From Adiantum capillus-veneris (lineage: Eukaryota > Streptophyta > Polypodiopsida > Polypodiales > Pteridaceae), in assembly GCA_014529385.2 (NCBI GenBank), contig CM043955.1, positions 146,780,140 to 146,844,139 of the forward strand: a stretch of DNA of 64,000 nucleotides, in the 5' to 3' direction. The position numbers were made by a program, and so were the translations under genes. The notes under the pieces were generated by a model. It saw nothing but the letters and a program-made list of their open reading frames with translations. It ran no database searches and was not told the origin of the DNA. The first letter of the stretch is position 1. The number at the start of each line of letters is the position of its first letter. Of this stretch, positions 32,600-44,849 are shown piece after piece.

Positions 32600-33307
32600 C
32601 ATAGCCTAATTGAGAGTCTCTCTCTCTTGTTTTCTTTTTACTATATCTAAGAGAGATCATATCTCTCTCTAAAAATTTAGCATGCTGATTTTTGCTTAGG
32701 CTTATCACCCTCACAAACATGGAGCTGAGAGATTTAACCTCTTCTCCCTCTTTCTCTCTTTTGATTCTACAGAAAAGGAGATCTTCTCTCTCCTCTTCCT
32801 TCCCTCGCCAATGAGATTTCCCCCTTAGGGGGGTAACTAAAAATCAAAAGGCTCATTTAAAAAAAACAATTCCTTTCTCTGCTTTCTATCGAGCTACAAA
32901 CAACAAAAATGCAATACATATGAAAATGCATGCAGTGGTACATAGGTATAAACACATCATCTGCTCCAAAATAAGACATATATATTAAGGCATCAACAAA
33001 CTGCAAACATAATAAGGCATCCAACAATGGTTTGATAAAGAGTCTGCAAGATTGCCAACATCATGAAGACTCATTTTCAAACATGTTTCCATTGGAGTAG
33101 CAGTAGGTTTGCAATCCTCAAGGCCAAACTTACATAGTAATGTCTCTATTTATCTTGTTTGACACAAATCAATACCTCGATTACACTCCTAAATCTGTTT
33201 TGAGTACAAGAGGATAACCTCTCAATTCCAATTTTCTTGCACACTTATTTGTCAACCTCTCACCATCTCTTTCAATTCCCAAGTACACACACACCTAGAC
33301 TATGACA

Positions 33308-33369
<62 letters not shown>

Positions 33370-33520
33370 GCACACAAGCATAGACTTGATAGTGAAAGAT
33401 TGCAAGGGGAAGATGATGTAGACAAGATTAGAGAGTACACAACACAGCAAAACATAGCATGAGAGAGAGAGAGAGGAATCTTGCAAATCAATGGCCTAAA
33501 GATTGTAGCCCCAAACTCCA
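32600..33520. other. No gene; (CA)n at 33309-33365
   Basis: A/T-rich sequence with a CA microsatellite and a short GA run near 33460. ORFs over the CA tract encode only alternating Cys-Val and are not genes. Confidence 0.7.
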
Positions 33521-33539
33521 CGGTACCTCTTGTGGAGTT

Positions 33540-34488
33540 TAGTAATTAATATTTGATATTGCTTATTGGTGCAAAAAATTGGAGGCCCTTATTTTACACT
33601 TAGTTCCACTTTAGTTTCTGAGTGGAGCATATCACTTATTGCATGACCCTCTTAGGGTGAATTCTCACTATCCTATTTACAAAGCAACCATAGTGGCTTA
33701 TTGATAAAAGATCTAAAACATTGTGCAAATGTAAAATGGTCGAGGATTTCATTTATTGTGGACGCCTTCTCCTCAACTCCCAAAGTTCCAATCTACAAGT
33801 TATCAACTCGTCATTAGTAAAAATAAAAAGATAGCATAGTATTTAACCATTACGCTCCATCTATCCCAATTATAGTTGACCATATACAACAGGAGGGTGC
33901 TCAATCTCAAGTCTGAATCTCAGCCCAAGCTCTTGTAAGTCGAGATGCATCGGCTTTGGGAAACAAGCTTCAAAGGGCTTGGTGGGCAGTCGAAAAGAAT
34001 TTTTAAAGTTGTACTTCGAAGAATTCAAAGGCAACGAGAGTTAAAGGGTTTCTTGGGCGGCCAACTAAAATAAGAAGATTTATTTATATATATTTTTTCT
34101 TGTGTTCAGTTGTCAACTGTCATAATAGCTAATATCCAATTCTCCTAAATGATTTGCTCATGTTAAACTGATCACTTAATATGGGGAAGTCCCAGGGGAG
34201 AAAAAGCTAGAATATTGGTTAAGCTCATAGACCGGCCCAGTAGGGATCCGAAGGAGGGAAAATGGGATCCAAAATGGGGGCCATCTACAAAAGAGCAATG
34301 TGCAACAATGGGTTTCGAAGATCCTAAGGTTCAGCCATTAAGACTTCCAAAGTGCTAAGGTTCCAAAATTCAAAGGTTATGTCCAATGGTCCAATCCTAG
34401 GGAAAATTGGATGCTTTGAGTATACACAAAAGTCTTTGCATGATCCTACATAGAAGGGGATGAGCCCTTTTAGTAGGGGATGAGAGAG

Positions 34489-34534
<46 letters not shown>

Positions 34535-34975
34535 ATGCAAGCCCCTTTACACAAAGGGCATAGTGGACACATGTCAGCTGCATAGGCCAATTACCCACAA
34601 GGTGCACTCAAATCCTATTGGATGGCCATAGAGGTGGACCAATAAGAATTAGGCTAGAGTAAATCTAGTTTAATTCATTTAAAAACACTTAATAAAAGAA
34701 TCAATAAAAATTAATCTCTCTAGAAGACTATTGGGCAGTCTCCCAAGGGGTCCAATGAGCATTCAACAGCCCAATGGCTTGCCTGATTCCTATTGGACAG
34801 AAGACAAAGGGATCCAATGAGAGTTTAGTTGCATTATTTAATTACCTAAAGCTCTCACAAAAGGGGAAAGGGGGACACATGTCACAAGGCTATCACTTAT
34901 GCTTCTCAATTATGATTGGCTAAGCTTTGTAGGGTCCAATGGGGTGCCAGCAAGAGTAATTTGCTAAAGGGGTTG

Positions 34976-35029
<54 letters not shown>

Positions 35030-35777
35030 CTGATTTTGGCAAGGCATTATCACACACACACTCACACAATATCATGTGTGAAGCAAGCAGACTCTCTCTC
35101 TCTCTCTCTCCTTCTCAAGCTTTAATGGAAAGCTCATCATCTACTCCAAGCTTGTGAGAAGGGAGGCCTACACCAACAACTCTTGGCTTTGTTATGCAAA
35201 TCCAACCAAGAGCCAAGCTTCAATGCATGCTCATCTCCTCTACCATGCTAATTACTAAGATATGCTAAGCTTTTATGAGTGATTATGTGAGGAGATATAC
35301 TTATTTCTCGTAAGACTACTCCTTCCGCTCAATCTACTCTCATACCCCGCTAGCTCTCACCATCTTCGAAGATATGTGAGGTCTTGGGTTTTAGACCATG
35401 AGGGAATTGATGTTGTGTTTTATAAGTGTTTGCTTAGTGCTTGAGGTTTCCATCTTCATTGCACTAGCTAGTTATTGAAGGAACACAAAGAATTGTATTG
35501 TAAAATGTCTCCCTTGATGGGGGAAACCTATAATACAAAGCCTTTTGGAGGGGGGACCGGCTCCATTTAAATCCGGTCCTTAGCTGTTGTCAATAGCTTA
35601 ATTTCTCTCTCTTTTGAAGTATTGTTCATTCCTATCTAACTAGGTGCTATGCTTTTTGTTGCTTTCTCCATCCAAACACTCTTGCTATGCTCATTAGGAA
35701 TTTATTCTAATGAAATGCTCACTATGTCTATGTTATTTTCCGCTACACACAAGTTACTAGGCCATTAAATGTTACAT
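33540..35777 (+). other. 5' LTR region of El-2 (left boundary not found)
   Basis: The LTR must end just before the primer site, at ...GTTACA near 35776. Its start cannot be fixed, because the 3' LTR is not in the window. The stretch is non-coding, with (CA)n at about 34493-34533, (GA)n at about 34979-35028, and several CCAAT/ATTGG boxes between 34380 and 34930 that could serve the LTR promoter. Confidence 0.5.
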
Positions 35778-35789
35778 TGGTATCAAAGC
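35778..35789 (+). other. Primer-binding site of El-2 (initiator Met tRNA type)
   Basis: TGGTATCAAAGC, one mismatch from the usual TGGTATCAGAGC, which pairs with the 3' end of plant initiator tRNA-Met. Fits the chromovirus assignment. Confidence 0.8.
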
Positions 35790-36176
35790 ACAAGGTTTCT
35801 CTTTTCTTGCTCAAGAAGGGAGGTCCTCAAGCTAGCTATAAATGGCTAGTATTATTAATTGCAATTGAGTAAGTAGAATATGGATTTTTCAGCCTTGCAA
35901 TGTGCCTGCCTTCGTGCAGATAATGGGGCATCACCGTCGAGAACTATGGTCTTAATAGTGGAGTCCTATGGGGCTTGCCTACGGCTTAACCAAATTGAGC
36001 TATTAGAAGCTTGACAGGAGCCGGTGATGTTTTTGTGTTGAAAGACCCTCTCTTCTATTCCTTGCAATTAATGGTATTCAAGCCACGGGTACAAGCGCTT
36101 GAGTGCTTTTCTAAAGGGGTAAAGAGAAGCAACAAGTAGGGCTTGAAGTGCCAAAGTACACCTAAAAATTTTTAGA

Positions 36177-37480
36177 ATGGTAGACAGTATTAAAGAGAGT
36201 GAAATTAATGTTGATAGTTTTGATTTTGCTAATGAGCAGGCTACTAATGATGCCCCTATGCTTGTTAACTACCTTGTTTCTAGGCTTCAACAAGACATTG
36301 GCAATCCATCCCTCCAAAGTGAAGTGCAACGGCAGCTACGTGCTCATGGGATTCTCCAAACTCCCCACCATGACGAGAGAGTACCTAGGAAGCCTCCTTG
36401 TGAGACTCCCAAAAGAGCCCTCTCTCCGATTTTGGAAGAAGAAAAGGATCCATATTAAGGGCTCAAAAATTTGCTTCTTGATGAAGCATCTCCTTCCCAA
36501 AGGAGAACTCAAGAGCCCCCACCAAAATAATGACAAAGAAGTGAGTCTCCTGCCACCTCGGCGGAGATGGCTCCATGAAGACGACGGGTAAAACGCTCTC
36601 CATCACCTCCTAAACAAAGAAGACCATTGCACACCTCTACCCACCATAATGCAAAGGGGGATGATAAAACACAAGAGAAGAAAAAGGAGAGAAAGAGTTC
36701 ACCCTCTTCTCCATCTTCTTCATCCTCTTCATCTTATGAAGAAAGTGATGGTGCAAACAAGGAGGACCAAGGCAAGAAAAAGGCGAGAAAGAGGTCGCCC
36801 TCTTCTCCATCTTCCTCAAATTATTCATCTTCTAAAGAAAACGATGGTGCAACTTTTGAACCATAAAAAATAAGAGGCCATAGGAAATCCTATGCCGCGT
36901 GGAAGAGATCATCCAAGCTCAAGAAGTTCAATGAGGGAGGAAAGAGAATCTCTTTCCTTACCTACGATGGCACCTTTGGTGCTATGGACAAAGTCTTGGC
37001 TTTCATCCAACAATTTGATGCGGCGTTTGGAGATGAGGGCTTCACGGAGTCCTCTAAGCTAAGCCATGTAGCTATGCATTTTCAAAAGTCCGCCAGGCAA
37101 TGGTGGTCTAGCCTACGTGCAAACGGTGAAGCTCCACGAACATGGAAAGCTTAAGAGCTTCCATCATGAAGCAGCTTTTGGCCATCGATGCCAAAGACAA
37201 AGTACTCACCGAATGGCAAAGATTGAAGCTCTCTCCCTACAAATCCATTCACAAATATGTAGACAAGTTTTGGGACTTACATCTCAAAGCTGCTGTCTTC
37301 AAAAAGATGGATTTTGGACAGCAAAAACAGCAATTTTGTGCGGGCTTAACTGAAGAAATGGTGGAGTATGTTAACTCCCAAAGGCCACACACCATATCTA
37401 CGGTTATACACCATACCATGGTGGCTTCTCGAATCAATTTCCAAACAAGGGCTAAGAGAAATCTTTAAGCCCACGAAAAA
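36177..37480 (+). pseudogene. gag: El-2 gag, several stops and shifts
   Basis: An N-terminal part from ATG 36177 (M-V-D-S-I-K-E-S-E) runs to TAA 36456-36458. Then come two Ser-rich low-complexity blocks (S-P-S-S-P-S-S-S-S-S) at 36690-36850, repeated about 120 bases apart. The capsid-like domain lies at about 36870-37460 in shifting frames: F-L-T-Y-D-G-T-F, Q-F-D-A-A-F-G, A-x-x-W-W-S-S-L, then L-S-P-Y-K-S-I-H-K-Y-V-D-K-F-W. Family: Retrotrans_gag. Confidence 0.7.
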
Positions 37481-37487
37481 CAAGGGT

Positions 37488-37960
37488 TGCAATGAGCTTA
37501 AGGGGAAGGACAATGTCCAAAAGTCTCCTAAGGACAATTCCAATAACAACAAAGCTAAGGAGAAGGGAGTTTACAAAGGCAAAAACAAACTCTCTCATGA
37601 AGAGCTTGAGCGTTATCGCAAGGATAACCATTGTTTCAAATGCGGCAAGCAAGGGCATGGGTATCGTGCTTGCCCCCAAAAGAACACCCACCATGAGCCT
37701 CCTAGAGCTACCTTGGTCGAAATCCAAGAAGAAGAAGCTCACCACAAAGGATCTCCTCTATGCCATGCTTGGGGAAAGGTGAGAGAACATGATGCTTTTA
37801 TTCTCTTTGACCCTGGTTCTACTCACAATTTCATTTCCACAGAGTTGGCCACCAAGCTAGGCATCCAAGCTTATAAGATGGGAGATGTGCTACCGGCCGA
37901 TGGTGCTTTCAAGCGGCAAGAAGCTTCAGTCACTCCCTTAGTTGGGAAATTGAGGCTCCA
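37488..37960 (+). pseudogene. El-2 zinc knuckle and N-terminal half of protease, cut by El-3
   Basis: A CCHC knuckle of standard spacing (C-F-K-C-G-K-Q-G-H-G-Y-R-A-C) lies at about 37639-37680, then the retropepsin start ILFDPGSTHNFIS (D-P-G-S, common in plant gypsy proteases). The frame runs straight into the El-3 LTR at 37961; the codons after that belong to El-3. The remaining half starts at 55742. Confidence 0.8.
37956..37960 (+). repeat. Target-site duplication of El-3, left copy
   Basis: CTCCA, repeated at 55737-55741. Confidence 0.9.
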
Positions 37961-38582
37961 TGTTGAGCGGTTACGCCACTAGCGGTGGCTATCATAGCGA
38001 GAACTCAACCGACAAACAAGAATGTCAGACGAGGAGGGAGCTTGACCCGCAAGCGCATGGAAAAAAAGAGGTGGGTGTCAAATCACCTACTTGACCTTCT
38101 AATGACAATCACTACCAAGGAAATCAAACCTAAGTTCTCAAATACGCAAATGACTGAAATCCATACTACAAACAAATGCTATCCGAAACATGATCTAAAG
38201 TCATCGAATCAACCTCAAACTCAAAGGGGAGTCTCTACACTAGGTAAGGACGATACTCTATGAATCTACAATACAATCTCAACCTGTAACCACTCCGTAC
38301 GGTAAACGCGTATGAAGATAGGCCGAAAAATTTAGGTGACCGAATTTCGACTCCGATGGTACTAATGTGTATCTCTACTCAATACGGTTCTATAGATATA
38401 TGGCACGCTCAATTCCGACACACAGGTAGGGAGAAACTCACATAGAAGCTCGTGGGAGCTCACCTCACGTAGAAGCCGAATGCACTCACACTTGGTATCA
38501 GTGTGTAGCTCTCGCCGTTGCTAACACATTGGCGGTGTCGCTTCTCCAATGGCGGCTCCATAGTTTGCGTAGCAAGAGGATA

Positions 38583-38661
<79 letters not shown>

Positions 38662-38957
38662 ACACAGTCACGGCGCTTCAAAACTTATCTTGATCAATGA
38701 ATCAAAAAACTTTCCTTAGGTTTACAATAATTGGCTCTTATACCTCAGCCTTGGAGGTGTGAACACATCTCTAATCTAATTACATAAGCAGGTGAAACTA
38801 CTTGGAGCATACAAGCTGGAAACTCAATTGAGTCCCGCTAATTACAATGAATCGGCTCCATGAAAAAATGAAATGTCAGAAAGACATTTATTACATTAAG
38901 TGTTTACAAAAATATGAGTGTGAGCAAAAATGTATAGGTGTAGTCCTCTGCTCAACA
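37961..38957 (-). repeat. 3' LTR of El-3
   Basis: 997 bp, TGTTG...CAACA. Contains a (CT)n tract at about 38584-38660. The short ORF near 37985-38263 has a counterpart in the other LTR but is not protein-like. Confidence 0.95.
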
Positions 38958-38969
38958 CTCCCCCCCTCC
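38958..38969 (-). other. Polypurine tract of El-3
   Basis: On the minus strand GGAGGGGGGGAG directly abuts the 3' LTR, the expected plus-strand priming site. Confidence 0.85.
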
Positions 38970-39036
38970 GCGTTCATGTCATCCCTGACATGACATCCTT
39001 GCTTTGTCTTTAGTGGAGTCCCGTCGATTTCAGCAT

Positions 39037-39591
39037 CTAAAGATGTGACTCGTATCTCAGGTTTCCAATGGTCAATGTAGGGCCGAATATCTTACTTTCA
39101 TGAGTAAAGAAACCAGTATAGAATGCCTCCTCAAAGGCCTGCATGTGGAAGCTCGGCATAAACATGATTCTTTGATAGAAGAGGTGTAATACTTTTGGAG
39201 ATGGCTGCAAGGCTCGATCATACATCATATTTTTCACTGTGTCGGCCGTTGACAACAATGTTGAGTTGGTAGATTTATCCAGCGTGAACACTTCAATGCA
39301 AGCCAATAATGTTCTACAAATCTTTTTGAGCATTTGACACGAAAGGTCAGGAGAGTCAGTAAAGAGCTTAATGGTGCCCATTAGGGTTTTCACCATGTAG
39401 GCCTTACTTATTCTCTCTCCCACCTTTGGTCCTGGCATCCTGGGGTAATTAAGCCAATTCGGCTTCTTTGTTGTGATTCTGTCATGTTCTTGCCAACTCC
39501 TGACTTGTGGCACTGGACATAATGTTGCATCTTCTCTAACTTCCTTGGGTGCCTCCACCAAATAGATTAGGTAGGTTGGATACTTTGTCAA
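39037..39591 (-). pseudogene. C-terminal part of El-3 extra 3' ORF
   Basis: 184 codons between the coiled-coil ORF and the LTR on the element's sense strand. Includes W-L-N-Y-P-R-M-P-G-P-K-V-G-E and a helical part (C-Q-M-L-K-K-I-C-R-T-L-L). No family recognised. It probably continues the product that starts at 40892, with the frame broken in the 39600-40090 stretch, where I see only broken coding. Unknown role; the position equals that of env-like or extra ORFs in Athila/Tat elements, but no membrane segment is evident. Confidence 0.45.
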
Positions 39592-40098
39592 CCACCCTTT
39601 CCTCCATCTCAGCTAGGAGTCTACTATCTTCTTTGATTCCTCCTCTTTTGTGATGTCGCCTTCGTATAGCGCCACATACTGCTCTTCTTCTATCCTTTTC
39701 TTTTTTTTCAGCACTTCAAACTTTACTAGAGGAAGGGGCAATGTAGGTTGCATCCACTGTTCTTGCAGCACCTTAGTATCCACCCCTTGAAGTCAAATGG
39801 AGAATAGGAGTCTTATTTCCCACTCCATGGAGCCTTTGCTTTCTCCTCTGTTGCCTTCTCTATCTGCTCGTGCAATCTTTTTTCCTCATCCTCGGTAAGT
39901 CTTGATGTTATGGCCTCGTCTTGTGCAGGGGCTGGATCTTCACTTATTGTGGCTTCCCCATCTCTGGTAGCTCCACGGCTGCCCCGCCTGTTTCTTCTTA
40001 CTGATCCTCTGTATCTTTTATCATTTTGTCTTGCAGATCTTGGAGTTGCTTTCAGAGGGCCTCATTCTCCGCTTCAGTGCTTGGGTCTCTGATGTCAG

Positions 40099-40892
40099 TC
40101 ATTCTTCTGCAGCCAATGAGCCCTTTGCAATGTGCAATCTCTGCACTTGCTCTAGCCGCAATTCTCTTTGCAAGCTTCGGACTTGATCTTCCAGACCGAG
40201 GATTATTGCTCTCTCTGGCTCTACTCCTGCTCTACTAGCTCTTGGTGTGGATCTAAGCCTTAGGATTGTTCTATCCTGCAGCTCCATCCTTTCTCCTAGC
40301 TCAATGATCTCATCCTTTGCAGCTTCCAATTCCTCATTAATTCTTTCTTTGGCTTCTTGTGCACTGGCCACCTCTCTTGAAGCATTAGCAAGTTGGAGGA
40401 TTAGTCCATCTCTTTCATTTTTTGCTTCCAGGAGAGATGCCTTAATGAGCTTCCTTTGTTGTGCAGCTTCAGAGCATCTGCAATGAGCTGAGGAGTGATA
40501 ACCACTTCAACTTTTTCCCCGTCCCAGGCTGTGAGTGTAGCCATTCCGTCTTTCTGTATGGTGGTTACCAACTCATACACTCTTTGAGCATCTACTCCTG
40601 ATGGTCTGGAAGTAAAAAAACTGTGGAGATCTGCCCTTTCTAGGTATCTGCTTATCTCCTCTGTTTTGTTGTAGTCCACCAGTTCTTGGGGAATCATTGG
40701 GATATCCATTGTTTGTCTCTGTGGGTCTCTAAAAGTACCTTGGTATATCTTTATCCCCTGTTCTTCTAACACCACGTCTTCTATCCAAGTCTTTGTGGGC
40801 TTGAGAGTCTCTCGGGGAATAGAGAATGGCTCGGCTTCTGCTTCCCTGAGTGTCGGTCTCTTTCTGTTTGTTGACGACTTCCCCGAATCCAT
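40099..40892 (-). pseudogene. El-3 extra ORF: plant transposon-protein-like domain plus coiled coil
   Basis: Starts M-D-S-G-K-S-S at 40892. A first part to 40401 holds I-P-M-I-P-Q-E-L-V-D-Y, then H-S-F-F-T-S-R-P and V-V-I-T-P-Q-L-I-A-D-A-L-K-L, a layout like the putative plant transposon protein domain found in extra ORFs of gypsy elements (modest confidence). A second part in another frame (40371-40099) is a heptad-rich coiled coil (A-K-E-R-I-N-E-E-L-E-A-A-K-D-E-I-I-E-L-G). It lies immediately downstream of palindrome cluster 41061-42068, which may act as its promoter region. Confidence 0.5.
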
Positions 40893-41060
40893 GGATCCTA
40901 TAACTCCAATTTCAGAAGTTAGCGTCTTTTTCAGTACTGAAAGCTGAAATTAAGCTTTTAACTATCCAAATGACTTAAAAATTAAAACATAAGCTATTCA
41001 GGGCCTAAGGATGCAATGCATATGGAAAAATATGACATTTGGGTGCAAAATCATGCTGGA

Positions 41061-42068
41061 GACATCATACACGTATGATGTCTTCTGTGTCAAAATGGCT
41101 TGATATTGGTTGTGCTTATAGCTGATAGTGCATACATCCATTCTATATGCCTGGATTTGAATTTGGGTCCCATTTGGTCAAGTTATGGTCATTTTAGTCC
41201 TGGTCAAGCTCTTTGCAAGATATTGAGAGGGAATTGGATTTTGTGATCCAAATTGGATGAAACTTGGTGGTTGGCTCTCAAATGGCAGGTAGATCATTTC
41301 TGTGTGGTGGTTGCAACTATGAAATGCAAAATTCAAGTAGGGAGACATCATATGCGTATGATGTCGTTTTGGGTAAATTTGAACCATTTTGCATTGTAAG
41401 CTTGGATTTGGCTTTATATAGGCTTAGACAATGATTTTATGAAATTTGGGTATAGTTTGGACTAAAACTGGCCCTGGAGACATCATACGCGTATGATATC
41501 TTTTGTGTCATTTTTTCATGAGATTGGTTATGTGGGCTCCTCATATGATAGTAAAGGACTGTGTGTACTCAAATCTGGACTTGAAGTTGAGTATGATGAA
41601 TTTTGGCAAGATCAGGCTTTAAACAGAGGATTTTTCGCTGATTGGGCTAACAGAGTGATCCCCTTGACCAAATGGTACCAAACTCCATATGTGGCAAGTA
41701 TTTAATATATATAATGGATATATGATGAAAAATGATCAATTTTGGCTCTGTATGTGCAAAGTGACATCATACGCGTATGATGTCTTTTTGGCCAAAATGG
41801 TACTTTTTGGTTCCAGATAGCTTGTGCATGTGTTGAACAACATCCCTACAAAGTTTCATTGAGTTTGGAGCTACTTTGGCAAATTTAGGACCATAAGTCG
41901 GTTTTTTGCCCTACTTTGCGTCTTTTTAGCTTCCAATTGGTTTTTCAACTCCAAATCTCATGATACTTTGTACATTTGATGTTGTTAGCATATAGAAAGA
42001 GGCTATGCATTCATGTGTTCAAGATGATGTGAAAATCATGCTGTGAGACATCATACGCGTATGATGTC
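41061..42068. promoter_or_regulatory. Cluster of five 22-bp palindromes upstream of the El-3 extra ORF
   Basis: Consensus GACATCATACG followed by its reverse complement CGTATGATGTC, at 41061-41082, 41344-41365, 41479-41500, 41763-41784 and 42047-42068; most are perfect or one base off. Spacing is 135-285 bases in otherwise non-coding DNA. The same palindrome forms a second cluster before gag. Probable binding site of a dimeric protein, or hairpin in RNA. Confidence 0.85.
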
Positions 42069-43810
42069 TATTCTTGATAAAAAGTGTTTTTTGTGAAAAG
42101 CATGGTTTGTGCTAGTGCCCTAAGCCCTGCTAACTAGTTTTCAACCTTAAAAATCATCAGTTTAGTTAAAAGCCCCCTTTGTAGGCATTTCAGTCTCCGA
42201 AGTCATCTTTTGGTATTGGAGTTGATTTTCCTTGATCTTTCTCCTCGAGAGTTGCATGCCGAGCTCATTTGAGCTGTTGGGAAGTCGTCTATGTGGTTGG
42301 ACTCGACTTTGGTTCCTTCTTTTCCACCTTTAGCCATTTGATTTCCTGAAAGCGTCTTTTTCACCATTTGTAAGTGAAACGGCTTTCTTTTGGGTTTTGC
42401 TTGTACACATGTGTTATTGATGACTATTTGAAGTTGCTTGTGAAGTTTCATGGCAGTTGATCGTCAATTTTGGCCGTTATGCCAAAATGACGCTTTGTGT
42501 GTCTGCCGTCGAATCGGCTGTTTTGACCCACTTTTGGTGGTCCAAACCTGGAGATACTCCATGGTTGCATTGTCCTCGATGTTGTCAAGCTTCTTGTGAA
42601 GTTTTGTGTCGTTTCGACAACTTTTTCCTGTTTGCCGCTTGCAGGCTCTATTGACCTAGGGTTTTTTTAGTTGGTCTTTCTCATACTTTGAGAGTTAGGA
42701 ACTCATCTTCTACACTAGGGTAAGCCACCTATTGGTTCTTGCATGGTTTGGTTAGGCGGTTGTGCCTCTACCTAGCATTCTACCCATTTCCCCGTATGCT
42801 CTTGTTTATTTGTTTTGGTTAGTTTTCACGACAAAAGTTAGTGATAAGCATCAAAAGCTTATGGCAACAAGTCTACCTCTCATATCTGGAGTCCTCTGAG
42901 CTCTCGTAGCGGTTGTAGAAGGCTGTAGAAGGTCGGATGCTCCTGTGTGCTCTTTGCTCTCTCCAAGTGGGTAATAGTGCAAATGAGCTTGTAAGTGAAG
43001 TCAAAAATACTTAACTCTGGACTTTCCGGCTCACTTGTTACCAAATTTGACATGTGCTCCTATCTCGTCGTGAAATGCACTTTGGGATTTGAAATTTCTC
43101 AATTTGGACTCCGTTTGACCTGTTTCTGAGAAATTTGTCCACTTTGCCAAAATTCTGCCATTTCGGGCTTTCCGCAACTTTTCCTGAATTGTGCCCAATT
43201 TTTACCATGGGTTGCTCTTGTCATTAGGATCATCACCATCTCTTCTTTTCCTTTTTCTGATCTCATTTCACCTGTTTTTTTATTTTTATTTTACTTTTAT
43301 TAAGAAAATCCTAAAAAATAAAGGAAAATAGAAAATTGAAACCTAAAATTTCCAAAAATACACCATAATTATATGGTAACCCCGTGTATATGTATATACA
43401 CTTATTTGTGGTTTCTTGGCTTGGATTACCACTTTTTTCCACTTTTTGGCTCCAAAAACACGCATATTTAGTCGTATTTACAAACTTAGAGACTCAAATT
43501 CATCATTTGATCTCTTATTATTGCAAAAAAAATTATATATAAAGGCATAGATATTATCAATATCCGCAATCAAACATAAAAAATCCGAAATCATGTAAAA
43601 CACTGCCCTTGTAATATCATTTTCTTTGTCCTTATTGCTTGTAGTTCCTGTATACCTGTATACCTCTCCCCCTCCTAGTCTGAGTCCTCTTGGATGACTA
43701 TGAAGTGTCTGAGGGTGAAGCATTGTAGTTGTTGTGGTCATGCCTGGTGAATTCAATTGTAGAGCGATGAAATAGCAATATTTGCAATAATGCCGCTCTT
43801 TGTTTGATTG
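42069..43810. other. El-3 non-coding spacer
   Basis: No convincing gene. A/T-rich with homopolymer runs; short ORFs such as 43478-43756 (-) look like read-on of the W-x-P-K ORF in other frames. Confidence 0.5.
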
Positions 43811-44530
43811 TCAGGTTTTTTGGCAATATTTGGGTTGTCTGTAGCATTTGTGTTGTAGAATCAGTACTGGGTTCTTGTTTACATTTGTGTCCTTTTTTAT
43901 AGTCCAAATCTGCTTCTGATTTGCCTGTGCTTGCCACAAACTCTTTGCTACCCAAATTTGCTTGACTTTAGGTTGTGATGTCATTGTCCTTGAATACTGA
44001 GGATTCTCTGTTGATTGTACTAAAGGGAGTTCCTGCTTACAAATCTTTGGAATCCAAATTTCCTTGCTATGGCTTTGTGTTGTCATCAACTTCTTTGGAA
44101 TCCAGATCAGTTTTACTGAATTTGACTGTCTGAAATCACTCTGTTGTCTGGTGTTGAAGACTTTTTTTTTCACCTTTGTTTTCTCTGGCACAACCTTCTT
44201 TGGCCTCCATACCAACTTTGAGTCTGTCTTTAGCCAAGGTTGAGTTGTGCGTGTATTTCCTGTCTTCTCTACCCATGTCTGAGATTTCTTCTTTGAGGAG
44301 CATTCCGGTTGTGTAGAAGTGGCTTTTGGTTGCCATTGCTCCTTCATCACATCTTTAGGTCGTTTACCCTTGTCATTGGATTCTTTGGCTTGCACCTGTA
44401 CGGTTGCTTTGGAGAACGGCATTGATTGACTTTCCTCCTCATATTTGATGTTAACTAAATTTGAGCTCCAATTAATCATCGCATTGTACTGCTTTTGCCA
44501 TGGTTGGCCTAGTAACAACGGATGTTGCAT
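43811..44530 (-). pseudogene. El-3 post-integrase ORF: protease C-terminus and W-x-P-K repeats
   Basis: Begins with LLLGQPWQKQYNAMINW, the distal [LI]-L-G-x-P-W motif of a retropepsin, continuing the domain at 44602-44800. Then a Lys/Gln/Ser-rich region repeats an aromatic unit: Q-T-W-V-E-K, Q-P-W-L-K, L-V-W-R-P-K-K, L-I-W-I-P-K-K, E-I-W-I-P-K, Q-I-W-V-A-K, Q-I-W-T-I-K, spaced about 15-30 residues. The basic charge suggests nucleic-acid binding; function unknown. Confidence 0.6.
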
Positions 44531-44559
44531 AGCTTTGTCTCAACCACATAAAACATATG

Positions 44560-44800
44560 TGGATACACATATTGATTTATCATTACATGCAGTACGGTGC
44601 ATCAGATTGCTTTAATTGAGTGTGTTGAATAACTCTTCAACTCTTGTTTGGCAGTTTGCAGCTTAGTGTCATGTTTCAATTGTTTGTACAAACTAACTGA
44701 AAGCAGGTTAGCTTGTGCTCCTGAATCCAATAGTGCTCTAGCTTTAATCTGGTTTGACCCCACTTTGACCTCAATGATGGGCTCTACTTTGTCTTCACTC
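44560..44800 (-). pseudogene. Second aspartic-protease-like domain of El-3
   Basis: After the integrase tail and a basic helical spacer (K-L-R-L-Q-K-K-K-K-I-V-Q-E-A), the frame reads I-I-E-V-K-V-G, then ARALLDSGAQANLLS, a full retropepsin active-site region with D-S-G-A, about 44790-44700. A TGA lies near 44600; the frame goes on with V-M-I-N-Q-Y-V-Y-P-H-M-F-Y-V-V-E, a flap-like strand pair, and shifts into the L-L-G-Q-P-W motif at 44530. So a complete domain outline exists, separate from the pre-RT protease at 49190-49500. Gypsy elements normally have one protease. Confidence 0.7.
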
Positions 44801-44849
44801 ATTTCTGATACACTGACTGCGTTTATTCGTAAGGCTCCTTCATTGCATT

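Noticed and set aside
33295-33521. Cys-Val-rich ORFs on the minus strand
   Set aside because: Translation of a (CA)n tract.
39037-40892. Envelope-like gene of El-3
   Set aside because: The position fits, but no signal peptide, transmembrane segment or env motif is visible; a coiled coil and transposon-protein-like domain fit better.
43478-43955. Small minus-strand ORFs after the W-x-P-K ORF
   Set aside because: Overlap it in other frames or are low-complexity; no independent support.
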